DNA of 64,000 bases, taken from assembly GCA_006937955.1 (NCBI GenBank), contig SSNP01000017.1:377203-441202 (forward strand), written 5' to 3'. The stretch is from Pachypanchax playfairii. Its lineage: Eukaryota > Chordata > Actinopteri > Cyprinodontiformes > Aplocheilidae. This document shows positions 12,445 through 23,535 of this stretch, in pieces (positions within the stretch are counted from its first letter, which is position 1; each line of letters opens with the position of its first letter). The translations under genes were made by a program, and so were the position numbers. A model generated the notes under the pieces. That model did not search any database, had not been told where the DNA came from, and was given only the letters and a program-made list of their open reading frames with translations.

Positions 12445-13019
12445 TTAAACAGGCAAATTTCATACAAATTTCAGGACTTTGTGGTTATTTCTTAAGTATT
12501 AACCAGTAATATGAAACATTTTGTACCTAAAAACGTCAGGAAACACTGATTAACAGACCTTTCAATCTGTCTGCATTAAAATTCGGGTGGTTCCGGCTCT
12601 TTCCGTCAGGCCTCGAGCAGCAGCTTGTTCATATTCATTATTCGAATTTGCTGGACTCTGATTGGCTAACAAACTAGCTTATGAGAACAAAGAATACTGT
12701 TTCCTGCCCCGCTGCGTATGGCAACGTCAGACGTCGTGTCTTCCTGTTTGCTACGCTATGCTACAGCTTTTAGCCAGCAGCCTGCTAGGCGTGGTTTCAA
12801 CTGCGGGAGCTGATGAATACTAACAAACAAAGGAGTTGTGACGAAACAGATACAGGCCGTTCGGACTCGGGTTTTATCGCCACCTGTGTAGTTTGAGAGA
12901 TTAAAACTAAAAGAGAGGTTGTTGACCTGTTTTTACACCCACTATGAAGGTAAGAACACCTGTGGAGCTAAAATATTCAACAGAAACCTCATAAAAACAT
13001 TTTTAATGGGTTTCTTTAA
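12445..13019 (+). mobile_element. TTAA-flanked non-autonomous DNA element, family A copy 2
   Basis: This 575-bp plus-strand copy is bounded by TTAA at 12445-12448 and 13016-13019. Its ends are diverged (left AACAGGC rather than AGAGGCC), but the interior aligns along its whole length with copies at 1408, 17595 and 39860. It keeps the ATTGGCTAAC CCAAT-type motif (about 12660), the CpG-bearing core, and the ATGAAG|GTAAGAAC start-plus-donor at about 12943-12958. No transposase frame is present. Confidence 0.85.
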
Positions 13020-14818
13020 CAGAAGATACTGGGTGAAACCTGGGAGGTTTAAACCTGTTCTCCAACAGAACCAAACTCCTACAACTAAAGAATTAGTATC
13101 AATAGAAGTTTGCTTAATATGGATGGTTAGAGGAATTTGTCTAGCTCCTAATTTCCTTCATCTGGGAGTCACAAGCCCTCCAGATCAAAGGTCTAATCCA
13201 GCTTCATCATTTGGTTTCTGACTCTTGGTTTTAAAGCTTAAGACAAAAGTCGCCACATGGTCATTGTTTTAATAATAAACAACCCAAAAACCCTCCATAA
13301 ATACCTTTATAACAGAGTCCCAGTACTTTTAGTGTCCAGTGAAAACCCCCAAAATTCCATGTTCACAACTAAACTTTATCCATTTTCAGTGATCTTTATT
13401 GAAAAGGGTTTTGTAAGAGAAATGCGCAACAGCAGAACAAAAAATTAAACATAAAAACAAGGTAAAAGACAAAAAATATACTTATCCTATCTTTTCCTAA
13501 TTCAAAGCCGAAGCACAAGGTAATCCAATTTAATGAAATTAATCTGAAGAAGATAAGAGGCTGAACTCGTCTTGATCAGAGATGAGTACTTTTCTTCTTG
13601 ATCTGAACTTCTTTTCAGGGATGGATCTCCTTCTGTTAGCTTGGTGGCTATGCTACAAATCTCATTCTGTTTTGGACCTTGTTCATTCAGGATTCTGATC
13701 ACAGAGAATAATCCTTGTTTCTCTATCCTGGAACCACCGTCTCCCTTCGACGATCCTGGCAGGCCGATGACTCTATGAATGAACACAGCTCGTTTTACAC
13801 TGTTTTTATCTTCTAAGACACGTCAGGATTTTGTCTTCAGATACGGAAACTTGGCTTCACTCCCTTCTTCTATCTGGAAATGAATTGAATTGGCTTCAGT
13901 ACTGCAACCTGGTGTTTAAATGATAATATGACAATTTATTTTGGCCATTTTGCTCCACCGGCGACTCTTTGTACTCCAAATCTTCCAGTACTCTCCTGAC
14001 AAAACTCTGTATCTCAAACTGGTTTTGTTGTTTTATCGATTATCAATTCAATTATTATTCATTAATCATTATTATATTTTAAACAACAAATCACTTAAAA
14101 AGCTAAAAGAATGACACATCTGCAAAAGCATTGTGTGTGTGTGTGTGTGTGATAATGTGTATTTGTAAGTGTGCAGCAACTCCAGATGTGTTTGTGTTAT
14201 GTTTCTGGGTCAGTTCAGTGATCAATTGGTGGTTTTATGTAACTTAAATAAGTTCATTTTCATCTGAAAACTGCTCCTAGTCTAATAACCTGTTTCTCCT
14301 GATGCATTTACTGACTTATTGTTTGAATTATTATTATTATTTGGAGATGTTAGTACAGCTGGCAGCTACAGATTCTTCTATTTCAACAAATGCCTGGAGC
14401 TTTTGTTCGAGTACCAGCCTGCCTGTCTGCACCACGACTGCTGCCACTGCTGTAAAAGCGGCCCCACCCAGTCAGTCCCTGCCCCCACACCTCCCTCAGC
14501 ACAGAATCCTTTGAACATGTGTAGTCTATTGGTCCTGAGGGAGCAGTCGTGTTTACTATTATTCTATCTGTATGACCATATGACAGTGTCAGGTGGCGCC
14601 TGAGGACAATCAAACCTGCTGCTACAACACCACCACGTTGAGTGTAAATGGATCACGGCAGAAAGAAATAGGAAATCAATTAGGTCAGGACCTTTTACTT
14701 TACGAAATGGGCAAACAAGAGCACATCTACTTATTGTCCTCTAAGTGCGTCACCAAACATCACATGATGATTTATGGAAAATGTNGCGGTACGGTCGTTT
14801 TTAGTATTAGCTTTTTTT
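13020..14818. other. Non-genic stretch with (GT)n and one ambiguous base
   Basis: No gene is recognised. A (TG)10 microsatellite lies at 14132-14151. An N occurs at 14785, so frames across that point are uncertain. The frames on both strands between 14302 and 14613 overlap one another and look accidental. Confidence 0.55.
14132..14151. repeat. (TG)10 microsatellite
   Basis: Ten perfect TG units are visible. It is a typical vertebrate dinucleotide repeat with no sign of function. Confidence 0.95.
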
Positions 14819-15120
14819 TTAAGGTGGTTTCTAAAGAAAGGTTGGAAACAATTATTATTTTCTCAGTTGTGAATGGCTGTTAAAATGAATTCAGTTTAAT
14901 TCTGACTGAATTAAGAAGCTAACAGCTAGTCACAGCAGAGCCAGGACTAAAGTGGATTGGCGGCTCTCAGACGTACAATTAACTCATCTGTTTGATTAGA
15001 ACTAATCTCTATTTTACCAAATTACGGTTGCTCAAAGAGCTTCAACACCAGGTAAGATACTAATTGCTTGTAAACATTTCCACAGTAACACTCGTTAAAA
15101 GATCTGAACTATTCCTTTAA
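14819..15120. mobile_element. Degenerate TTAA foldback element, family B
   Basis: The right end, GATCTGAACTATTCCTTTAA (15101-15120), is the inverse of the start that I associate with this fish family (TTAAAGG followed by a TAGTTCAGATC-type string). The middle has AAGCTAACAGCTAGTCACAG and GGACTAAAGTGGAT, shared with the family B members at 38580 and 42970. The left end near TTAA at 14819 is badly eroded, so the boundary is approximate. No protein is encoded. Confidence 0.6.
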
Positions 15121-17594
15121 CCCCACAGCGGCTTCTTTCTGTATCTGTAATGTCCGCTTTGTGCTGTAAACGAAAGAAAACACTAACAAGTGGGTCGTCT
15201 TGTTTGTTCTGCAGATGATTCATGTTGCTTTCACCTTTTGTAATTGCAGAATCGAGGCTTGCGTGTTCACATTAGGTGGGTAAAAAGTCAGGTGTATGTT
15301 GCTGCGTGCACACAGTGACAGAGCTGACCTTATAACCCTTCACTGTGAAACAGAGCAGGTGAAGCTCCTCATTCCAAATAAGCCTCGATGGTGTTATGAA
15401 AGCAAAATGGTTTCAAATTGTGTCCTGCTTCATCTTTTTTTTTTTTATTCTGGGGGGTCCTAAAGCTTCCGCTGGCTAAACAGCAGAGAATGGTGGGAGG
15501 AATACATGGTATGCAGATAATACATACAAAGGATTATGTACCTGTTTGCACATCCGAATCAGTGTGGTTCACATTTAATACCCATGGAGCAGCATCTGCT
15601 TTGATGGAGTGCAGTGGAAGGCTGGAGATTAACATGCACTGTTTCCCCACCGAGTCGTCCTCTGGCTTCAGGATTTTCAGATTTACATGGCGGGATGACT
15701 GCTAACACAAACTGGCTGCTTTTACTTGTGGGAACTCCAAGTAAAGCTGGATTTATTTATTTATTTATATGTCAAATTTTAGATTTGCTTTTTTTTTTGT
15801 ATGATTTTTTTTCACCCTCAAATCCAAAAGTCAGTTTGTTCTTTTGTCAAGAACATGTTTGCCATTTTTTTTTAAATAAACATGTTGGATAACTCAGTCA
15901 CAGCAAATCTAATCTGATCTTTTGTTTGTGGCTTCCTTTTATTTTCTGTAAAATGAGCCAACCACTCCCAGTTTTATGTAATTCAGCTCATGCCACATTC
16001 ATTCTGGGTACACACAACCTTTGATAATTTCATTAGCTCAGGCTATTAAATTTTCTTGGTCCATCATGACATGGAGAGAAGCGATACATCAAGATAAGTG
16101 CTTTTAACCATAAAGCCTTTTGTTGGACTTTTTCTCCACTCCTTTTCTGCTTTATGTCCGTTGCACTACTTCTTGAACAACAACCAGAAAAAAAAGAAGC
16201 CCTGCAGGTCTGTCTGATACAGAGATGTACTGGCAGCGGTGAAACATCCCACTTCACAAAAAAACCTGTCGATACACAGCCAACACCTCTTCAACCACAG
16301 AAGAATGTTCAAGGTATCTAAAAACGTGGCCTGAAGAGCTCAAATGTTCAAGGGAATGTTCTGCACAGACTTTTCTCCTTAAAGCAAAATGAGTCAAAAT
16401 GAAAAGTCATACGATAAAAAAAAAACAGGACCCATAAAAAGAAGGTGCTTCAAAAGCCAAAAAATGAGTTTAATTAGAATAAGAAAGAAATATGTTGTAA
16501 TGCAATGAAAGCCAAATTGAATCTTACCAGTTATTACATCAAATAATTATTTATGACTGTAATAAAGGCCATATATACTAGTTTAGCCTAAAATATCCTA
16601 GTAGCTCTTAAATACACAGACACATCATTGTGTATAGAAATTTAAAGTTCTGAAATAAATATTTTTTTATTTAAACTTTATTTATACGACTTAACTGACG
16701 GAAACAGACGGTTTTGTTCCCCAAAAGAGGCTTTTATCGTAATAATATCCAACATAAAGTATCAAATTATCTTCAAAACACATGAAACAAAGTAAAAGCA
16801 GTTTAAAATACGGTAAACAATTCTAAGAATGCATCTTCCATTGTCTTTAACAATTAGTGAAAAATTCCTCGGTGTTATCAAACTGAACAACTCTAGTTTC
16901 TGTTGTAGGACATTCCAAGTTAAAGTGATGGTTCGGCATGCAGATTTAAAGAAAGATGAGGAACAATAACATCTTATCTGTTGTAGAAAACTCTTTGAAC
17001 AACCTGAGTTTAGAGAAACAGAGATTAGTTCTGACCTAATTGAGCCACAGCTATTCAAGGTGGGGCAACAACCTCTGTAGATTGCTATTCAAAGCCCTTC
17101 CTCAGAATCCCACTAAAAATGATGTGAATTATATTTTAAAGACAGAAATTCTGTTGGCCTTTTGTATATTGAATAAATACTAAATCTAACAGATCTTAGA
17201 AAAGGAGAACTGTTTGTATCAAAGGATCAAATATGTTGGAAGAAGACCACAAATGCAGAAGACCCACTCAGATCATCTTTTGAGCTATTATAAAGCATCT
17301 CAATTGCTTTAAATTATAATTGTTTTGGTTTTGCCCAAAATCACAAAACGTGTGCCTTTTCTAGGAAGTAGTTTCTGCATAGCAGCAGTAGCTCATTAGC
17401 AATTCACTTCTGTGCTGTGGGTAGAACTGTTGGCTGGGAGGATCCCCCCGACCCTCCAGCTCTAGCTCGAAGCAGGAGCTTGTGGCCCGACTAGTGGATT
17501 CAGTCTTTTTTAAACTGCATTTTTGCGTCTGCTATTGATTCATAGTGATTTGAATACAGAAATATACAGAAATGCAATTTTGAGCTTAATATTC
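15121..17594. other. Non-genic stretch containing one family B fragment
   Basis: Apart from the family B arm at 16920-17052, I see only AT-rich sequence with T-runs (about 15437, 15789 and 15806). The frames at 15418-15892 overlap in different phases and are not convincing. Confidence 0.55.
16920..17052 (+). mobile_element. Left arm of a family B TTAA foldback element
   Basis: TTAAAGTGATGGTTCGGCAT begins the arm. It continues to CTCTTTGAACAACCTGAGTT and GAGAAACAGAGATTAG, phrases that recur in the arms at 38560 and 42925. No matching right arm is found nearby, so this is a truncated copy. Confidence 0.65.
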
Positions 17595-18181
17595 TTAAAG
17601 AGGCCATTTCATACAAATTTCAGGACTTTGTGGTTATTTCTTAAGTATTAATCAGTAATATGAAACATTTTATATCTAAAAAACGTCAGGAAACACTGAT
17701 TAACAGACCTTTCAATCTGTCTGCGTTAAAAGTTGGGTGGTTCCGGCTCGTTCCGTGTCAGGCTGCTTCGGCAGCAGCTTGTTCATTTTCATTATTTGAA
17801 TTTGCTGGACTCAACAAACTAGCCTATGAGAGCAAGGTATACTGTTTCCTGCCCCGCTGCACATGGCAACGTCAGACGTCGTGTCTTTCTGTTTGCTACG
17901 TCTTATGCTACAGCTTTTAGCCAGCAGCATGCTAGGCGTGGTTTCAACTGCGGGAGCTGCCAAATACTGACGAACAAAGGAGTTGTGACGAAACAGATAC
18001 AGACCATTCGGACTCGGGAGAACTCGGGTGTTATCGCCACCTGCGTAGTTTGAGACATTAAAACTGAAAGAGAAGTTGTTGACCTGTTTTCACACCCAAT
18101 ATGAAGGTTAGAACACCTGTGGAGCTAAAATATTCAACAGAAACCTCAGAAAAACCGTTTTTAATGGAAGGGCCTCTTTAA
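17595..18181 (+). mobile_element. TTAA-flanked non-autonomous DNA element, family A copy 3 (best ends)
   Basis: This 587-bp copy has the clearest termini: TTAAAGAGGCC at 17595 and GGCCTCTTTAA at 18171-18181, exact inverses of each other. The TTAA is on the outside at both ends. The interior aligns with the other three copies, but its short CCAAT-bearing phrase is deleted (GGACTCAACAAACTAG near 17808) and the donor is mutated (ATGAAGGTTAGAAC at about 18100). This suggests that the start-plus-donor is not under selection in this copy. Termini and target site suggest a piggyBac- or Kolobok-type mover; no transposase is encoded. Confidence 0.9.
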
Positions 18182-19779
18182 GACATGTCCTCTAGCATCA
18201 TAAAAATGCCAGAAGAAAATGTTAACAACACGAAAAACATGATTTTCATCGAAGTGGGTCTTTAAGTTTGTGGTATATCAGTACTAGTCTCCCTTTGCAT
18301 CATGGTGACCATGTGACCAGAAACACAAAGTTGAATGGCAAGTGAGTCATGAGCAACAGCGCTGTGTGACAAACAGCATCCAACAGATTCATGAGATCAA
18401 TGCAACTGTTATCAAAAAGAGGTACAAAACCAACAAGCTGTTTCCTGCTATTAAAACCATGATTCATTTCTAAAGAGGAACAATAGATTCTCTTTCAGTT
18501 CCTTTAAAAAGAAAAAATTCAACGTGGGACTCTAAATAAAGATTTTCGTCAATTAAAATGTCGAGGCATTTCGGAAACTCAATAGATGTTTATGGGCGGT
18601 GGGGGGGGTGTATTTGTTTGGAAACAGCACATTGTTTGTTCAACTGGCATTTAGAACCAGTCGGAGATGAAACATATGTAACTGAATTGTGTTGAGACAA
18701 TAAAATAAATAAATCAAGAGGTCAGTTTGAAAACTCTGATTCTGTTCATAACATTTATGGACAGAATCTCTAGGAACAACTCAGACCCTGAGGGTCTCCG
18801 CTTTCTCCGGATTATCGCAGGCTTAAAGTAGATTTTAAATAATCTACTTTCACATGGCCTTAAATTTTCTCACGTAACACATGTTCGTAAGAAACTTGAA
18901 CGAAATGGGTAAACAGTTTAATTTTCATATAGAAAAAAACCTAAACATGTTTTTGTTGTTTCAGTAATAATTTGTTTTTAGTGAAAAACTTGAAAAGACT
19001 ATTATTGCTTCTTTAAAAAAAAAAAGATTTATTTAAAGCAGAAGCTCCAAAAGACTCTAACATGGTTATAAAAACTATTAAAAAAAGACTAAATAAAGTG
19101 TCACTTTCTTGAATTGTTGTTAAAATAATGAACATCCAGACCAGCAGATTTAATAGCCTGAGATATGAAACTGCATTTACTACAAAACATTTTAATAATA
19201 AACAGACTCGTTCAAGTGTGAGACTCTATGTAAAAAAAAAAAAAAACGCTGCCCTGAGCGAAGAAGCAACAAAGTCGTCCATTTATTAGAAATTTGCAAG
19301 AAAATGATATTGTTTGAGCAAATATGACAGTAAAAACAAACCGAGGCTGTGATGCTGTCTTGCTTTGGAGCGCTTGTTTGTATTAGCTTTGTTTATATGA
19401 ACGAGATGTGCGTGCACTGGCAAGCCCTACAAAATAAGACAGGTAATCCAGAGATTTCCAGGCAAAAAAAGAAAATCCCAACTGCTTCACCTTAAATGTC
19501 CCATTGTTTGTGTCTTCACTGGTTTAACACAAAACTAAAATGACTGATTATTAAGAAAAAAACTTTTTTCTGTATGTTTTCCTACAAGGAAAGGTGGAAA
19601 TGAATGCCAGCATGAAGTCGACACTTAAGAAGATCATGTAACATCATCCTCAGCCTGCATAGTTTTACTACGCTCAATGATAATATCTATTGAAAGATAA
19701 AAGACTTGTTTTTATTGGATTTTTCAAGCTAAATTGCACTCAACAATAAAAAAATAGTAAAACAGTGTCGTACGAATCG
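18182..19779. other. Non-genic stretch, no gene seen
   Basis: AT-rich sequence with a G-run near 18600-18608 and A-runs near 19015 and 19233-19246. I see no exon or mobile-element signature. Confidence 0.55.
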
Positions 19780-19938
19780 GCATTAAAATTAAATCAGTGA
19801 GGTTTAACGCTTAGAAATCTTCTCCTGATACACAAAGTCAATAACATCTTAATTTACCACTTTAAAAAGAATTAGACCTTACATGCGATTACATAACAAG
19901 CACCTCTTCAGGTCAGGTCTGAGGTCTGGCAGCTGAAA
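19780..19938 (+). repeat. Local direct duplication, copy 1
   Basis: About 158 bases starting CATTAAAATTA and ending GGTCTGGCAGCTGAA recur, diverged, at 20478-20635 in the same orientation. Shared landmarks in order are TTTAA(C/T)GCTTAGAAAT, ACACAAAG, GATTACA and AAGCACCTC. The two are separated by about 540 bases of T-rich sequence. It could be a local tandem duplication or the two ends of one longer repeat. Confidence 0.8.
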
Positions 19939-19947
19939 ACTTGAACC

Positions 19948-19982
19948 GCAACACAGTTAAATCATGGTGCAACACAGTTAAA
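19948..19982 (+). repeat. Short tandem duplication of GCAACACAGTTAAA
   Basis: The 14-mer GCAACACAGTTAAA occurs at 19948-19961 and again at 19969-19982, a 21-base period. It looks like simple replication slippage. Confidence 0.85.
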
Positions 19983-20477
19983 CTGCAGCTTGTTTCATCA
20001 AGCTTCCAGTTCCGGTTTTACGCTTCTTTTACAATAATTCAACTATTTTTGCCGATTATTCAACTTTCTAGAATTAAACTCACACTGACAGTTCAATGTT
20101 TCAAAGATTTCAACACATTTCTGCCTATTTTGCAGATTTTTTTTTTCCTTTCATGCTTTAGTGTTTTTTACTGGCCTTTAACTAATCCAGCATTTTATAC
20201 TTATAACTCATCTTTTGCTTTGTGTTCTTTTAAACGATCTTAAGCTATTTAACGAAACAATTCTGCTAATATTGACCGTTTGGCTCCTTCCAAACTTCAG
20301 CTCTGCTTAAACATCTTTATTAGACTTAAACTAATTAATTCAGCTCATTTAAGTATTTTTCATCTGATTTTAACTTATTCAGCAGGTTTATTCAGCTGCA
20401 TTAAACTAGCTGATTTAGCCCTCAGCATTCACACTGCATTTCAGCAGGAAAGACTCCTTTTTTAAGCCAACAAAGCT

Positions 20478-20635
20478 TCATTAAAATTAGACCAGTGACG
20501 TTTAATGCTTAGAAATTCTCCGCAGGTACACAAAGCTGATGACCTCTTAATATGTCCAATTAAAAAAAATTAGGCATTGCATCCGATTACAAGATAAGCA
20601 CCTCCTCACCTCGCTGTTAGGGTCTGGCAGCTGAA
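20478..20635 (+). repeat. Local direct duplication, copy 2
   Basis: This is the partner of 19780-19938, with scattered substitutions and small gaps. The sequence between the copies (about 20000-20460) has loosely recurring phrases such as ATTCAACT, CAGCATT and TTCAGCAGG, so the whole 19.8-20.6 kb block may be one decayed repeat array. Confidence 0.8.
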
Positions 20636-22842
20636 TCTTTATCAGCAACGTCGAGTATATTATCAGCAGACTTCTAACCCAACCGCAGCTCAAGCATCAG
20701 CACAAGCATCGCTCGTGCAGTGATTGTCATGCAAAGGGCCCCCACTTGATTTCTTTAACTAAAACCTGAAGTAGAATGGGGGGGAAGAAACACTGCTGCT
20801 GCTACTGATGAGACACTTTGGAGTCACTGTTGTGAGGATTACATTTCCTCACACTAAATCATGCTGCTTTTTTCTTCTCTCTAGCAGTTTCTCATTAGGA
20901 GGGACATGCCCTGAAGCCAGAGAGGAAGTCTTAACCGTTCAGGGGGCTGGAATGCAAAAAGAGTTTGCTTTCAATATGAAAAGGAGAAACGGATTATGAT
21001 TTATGTAGCTGGGTGCTTCAACTTGTGATCCAATTTTTATTTTTAGCTTCTTCTGGCTAATTATTTCATTTTGTTTACTGTTTTGGGGGAAAATTTAGTC
21101 AACTGTTTATCTGTTTTATTTCAAACATTTAACATATTCATTCACTTATGAGTAAATATGTGAAATGCGGAGTCTCTTTTGGTGAACAGTACACACTTTT
21201 ATTTATTAACGTATTCAACACATGACTTGAAACTTAAGTTGAAGGGTTATTAGCTCCACTGCAGTCAATAGGATTGAGAGTTTATTACTATTAAAACATT
21301 TATAAAGTTATACCATGTCATCCAGTATTACCATCTTTTTAGAAAAGCTTGTCATGTTGTCTTAGTACTGCAAGTAAATTAGGACATTTTTAGGTGTATT
21401 TTAAATTGTATTTTTTAGGTTAAAGATGAAATAGATAAGTCTGTCACCCCTGTTGCATCACTACAACAAAGTTTCTCATAAAATAACGTGATATTATAAC
21501 AAGTTTATTATAACAAAATATTTTTCCTTTTATAACAATAAACTGTTTTTTAGGTTATGACGTTAAATAATACAATAACTAACAACAATTGTATTTTTTT
21601 TCATTATAACATATGACATCTTTTAAAAAAAAGTTGTTAAAACGATACACTTTTCACACCATAATGTGTGAGGTGGTGACTTGGATCATCACGTCACTGC
21701 TTGTTATGTCATCAACATGGTGCCTATTACTGTTTCAACTTCAGATCTGTGGTTCATAACACTTTTTTTTTTTTACAAAGCCCCTTCATACTGTGCACAT
21801 GCACACTTTACTTATTAATTTTTTATATCACCAATATATTCCTGATAAAAGAAACAAGGTGATCTTTTATACGTCAGATTTGTTGCAGCAGGTTGCACAT
21901 GGGGCAACGTTAGCAAAAGAATAAGTTGTATAATTCAACAAAAATTCATGCGTAATGAGCCTTTTCCAATTCATCTACAAACTTGTAGAGAATCTGTTCT
22001 GTATGAGAATACAGATTGAAAAGTTACAACTTCATGAATTCGCAAAGTCCAAATTTACAGTTTCGTCTTTATGAACACAACTAATGTCAGACTGAGAACA
22101 AATCTATCCTTTGAGAGATTAAAAACTGTGAAACATCACAGGATTATTAATGGAACAGCTGATACTTCGATGCCTCTGGTTGAGTCTTTTCCACTGAATA
22201 AATCCAAGAAGACCAACCAACAAACACCAGAACAACATCAGCTACATTTACCAGTTTGTATAGGCTTTAATGCTTGGCCCCTCTATGGAAACGAATGGGA
22301 CATTTAAAAGAATATACAGCTCAGATGTTTACAAAACACCATGATTATGTGCAGGTGAGTGGGCGGGACTTTCAGCCGCCTGTCTCCAGTAAGCAGGATG
22401 TCCTGGCTTCACATTTTACAACAGAAGCAGATGGAGAAGCGCCATCATATACAGTCTATGGTTTTGTTTTTTGAAATCTACTTCCTTAAGCCCCCCCATC
22501 TCAACATGAGACGTTACAATGGCATAAATAATACCACTACACAGCAGGAAGTGCACCAGAAGGAGGAAGTACATGCTTTATACTGGAGTTTCAATTTAAA
22601 CCCACAGCAGAATTATAATGATATGCTGTTTTTTGGACATCAGTTACCACCAAACGTGTTTGAAACTATGACAACGAAACTTTAATGCCACCAATGAAAG
22701 AGACCTTCATCTAAATTGAAGAAAAACTACAAAACCTTTTTAAAATCGGTATCAAATGTTTTTTATTTTTATTTCAAAGGTAGATTCTAGACATATAAAG
22801 GGTTCATGAGGTCAGGGGTGTATTGATCGACCCAGAGATGAG
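20636..22842. other. Non-genic stretch with one dispersed-repeat fragment
   Basis: No gene is seen. The segment around 22270-22465 ends with TATACAGTCTATGG (about 22448-22461), a phrase that is very common at the end of fish dispersed repeats, so it is probably a repeat fragment. The rest is AT-rich. Confidence 0.5.
22270..22465. repeat. Probable fragment of a fish dispersed repeat
   Basis: The evidence is the TATACAGTCTATGG end and the GGGCGGGACTTTCAGCCGCC segment upstream, which is GC-rich compared with its surroundings. I cannot define the left boundary or a superfamily. Confidence 0.4.
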
Positions 22843-23035
22843 CTAACCATTTGATCCTTCATTGGGTTTGTTACTTAGACACAAGCAGGATAACAGGCTT
22901 TTAATTCCAAGCAGAGATATCCTCTGCAATCCCCTGTGAAAGAGAGCCTCCCTGAATGAGAACTCCTGTCTGTCTACAAGTTCAACCATAGCAGCATATT
23001 CACAGATAGCTTCAGGCACTGCAGACTGCTGCAGT
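22843..23035 (-). CDS. Possible terminal exon, unrecognised protein
   Basis: Read on the minus strand, CCC followed by T10 and AACAG gives a textbook splice acceptor just before 23035. From there one frame stays open for about 64 codons (starting RLQQSAVPEAICEY) to a TAG at 22843-22845. Two overlapping AATAAA-type signals (complement of 22762-22773) lie about 70 bases further on, which would suit a last exon. The residues are mixed and globular-looking, with a charged middle (ELVDRQEFSFREALFHRG), rather than the F/K/L-rich look of random AT-rich frames. I do not recognise the protein. The required entry phase is 2, whereas the signal-peptide exon at 28489-28549 ends in phase 1, so the two could be linked only through further exons. 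It may be a chance frame. Confidence 0.25.
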
Positions 23036-23465
23036 CTGTTAAAAAAAAAAGGGATGGTGGACATCAACACCACACAAAGAACCGGCTTTTAAAATGGCAA
23101 GAATGTGAATACCAGGGTCATATGCCAACACAGAATCGCTGTGTTGAGTCCAGGGTCTCGGATGTGATGGGAGCAGCTCCATGTTTCATGAATCACAAAA
23201 AAAAAAATGAATCAGCAGCACTACAATGAACAGAGTGACTTCTCAGTTTTGCAAAAGACCTTAATTCAGACATGAGCGGGAAGACAAAACTCCGTGTCAT
23301 TTTATTAGTCGCCCCGAGGCTTGGAATGAATGTTTCACCTTCCACACAAAAGCTGTATCAACTTGCTTGACTCTCTTTAACCTCACACAAAGTCAGAGGC
23401 AGCAAAGGTTTGATACAATAAAACCCTCCTGCTTTGCCAGGAAACTCTTACATACGAAGATGAGA

Positions 23466-23535
23466 TGACGAACCTACGCACCAGCCCCGCCCGCGACCCT
23501 GCAAGCGCATATAGAGAATGGATGGATGGAACATA
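23466..23535 (+). repeat. SINE 3' tail fragment
   Basis: CCCGCCCGCGACCCTG, then AGAGAATGGATGGATGGA, matches the usual 3' end of the fish SINE-like repeat at 10216-10510. Only the last 70 bases or so are present. Confidence 0.6.
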
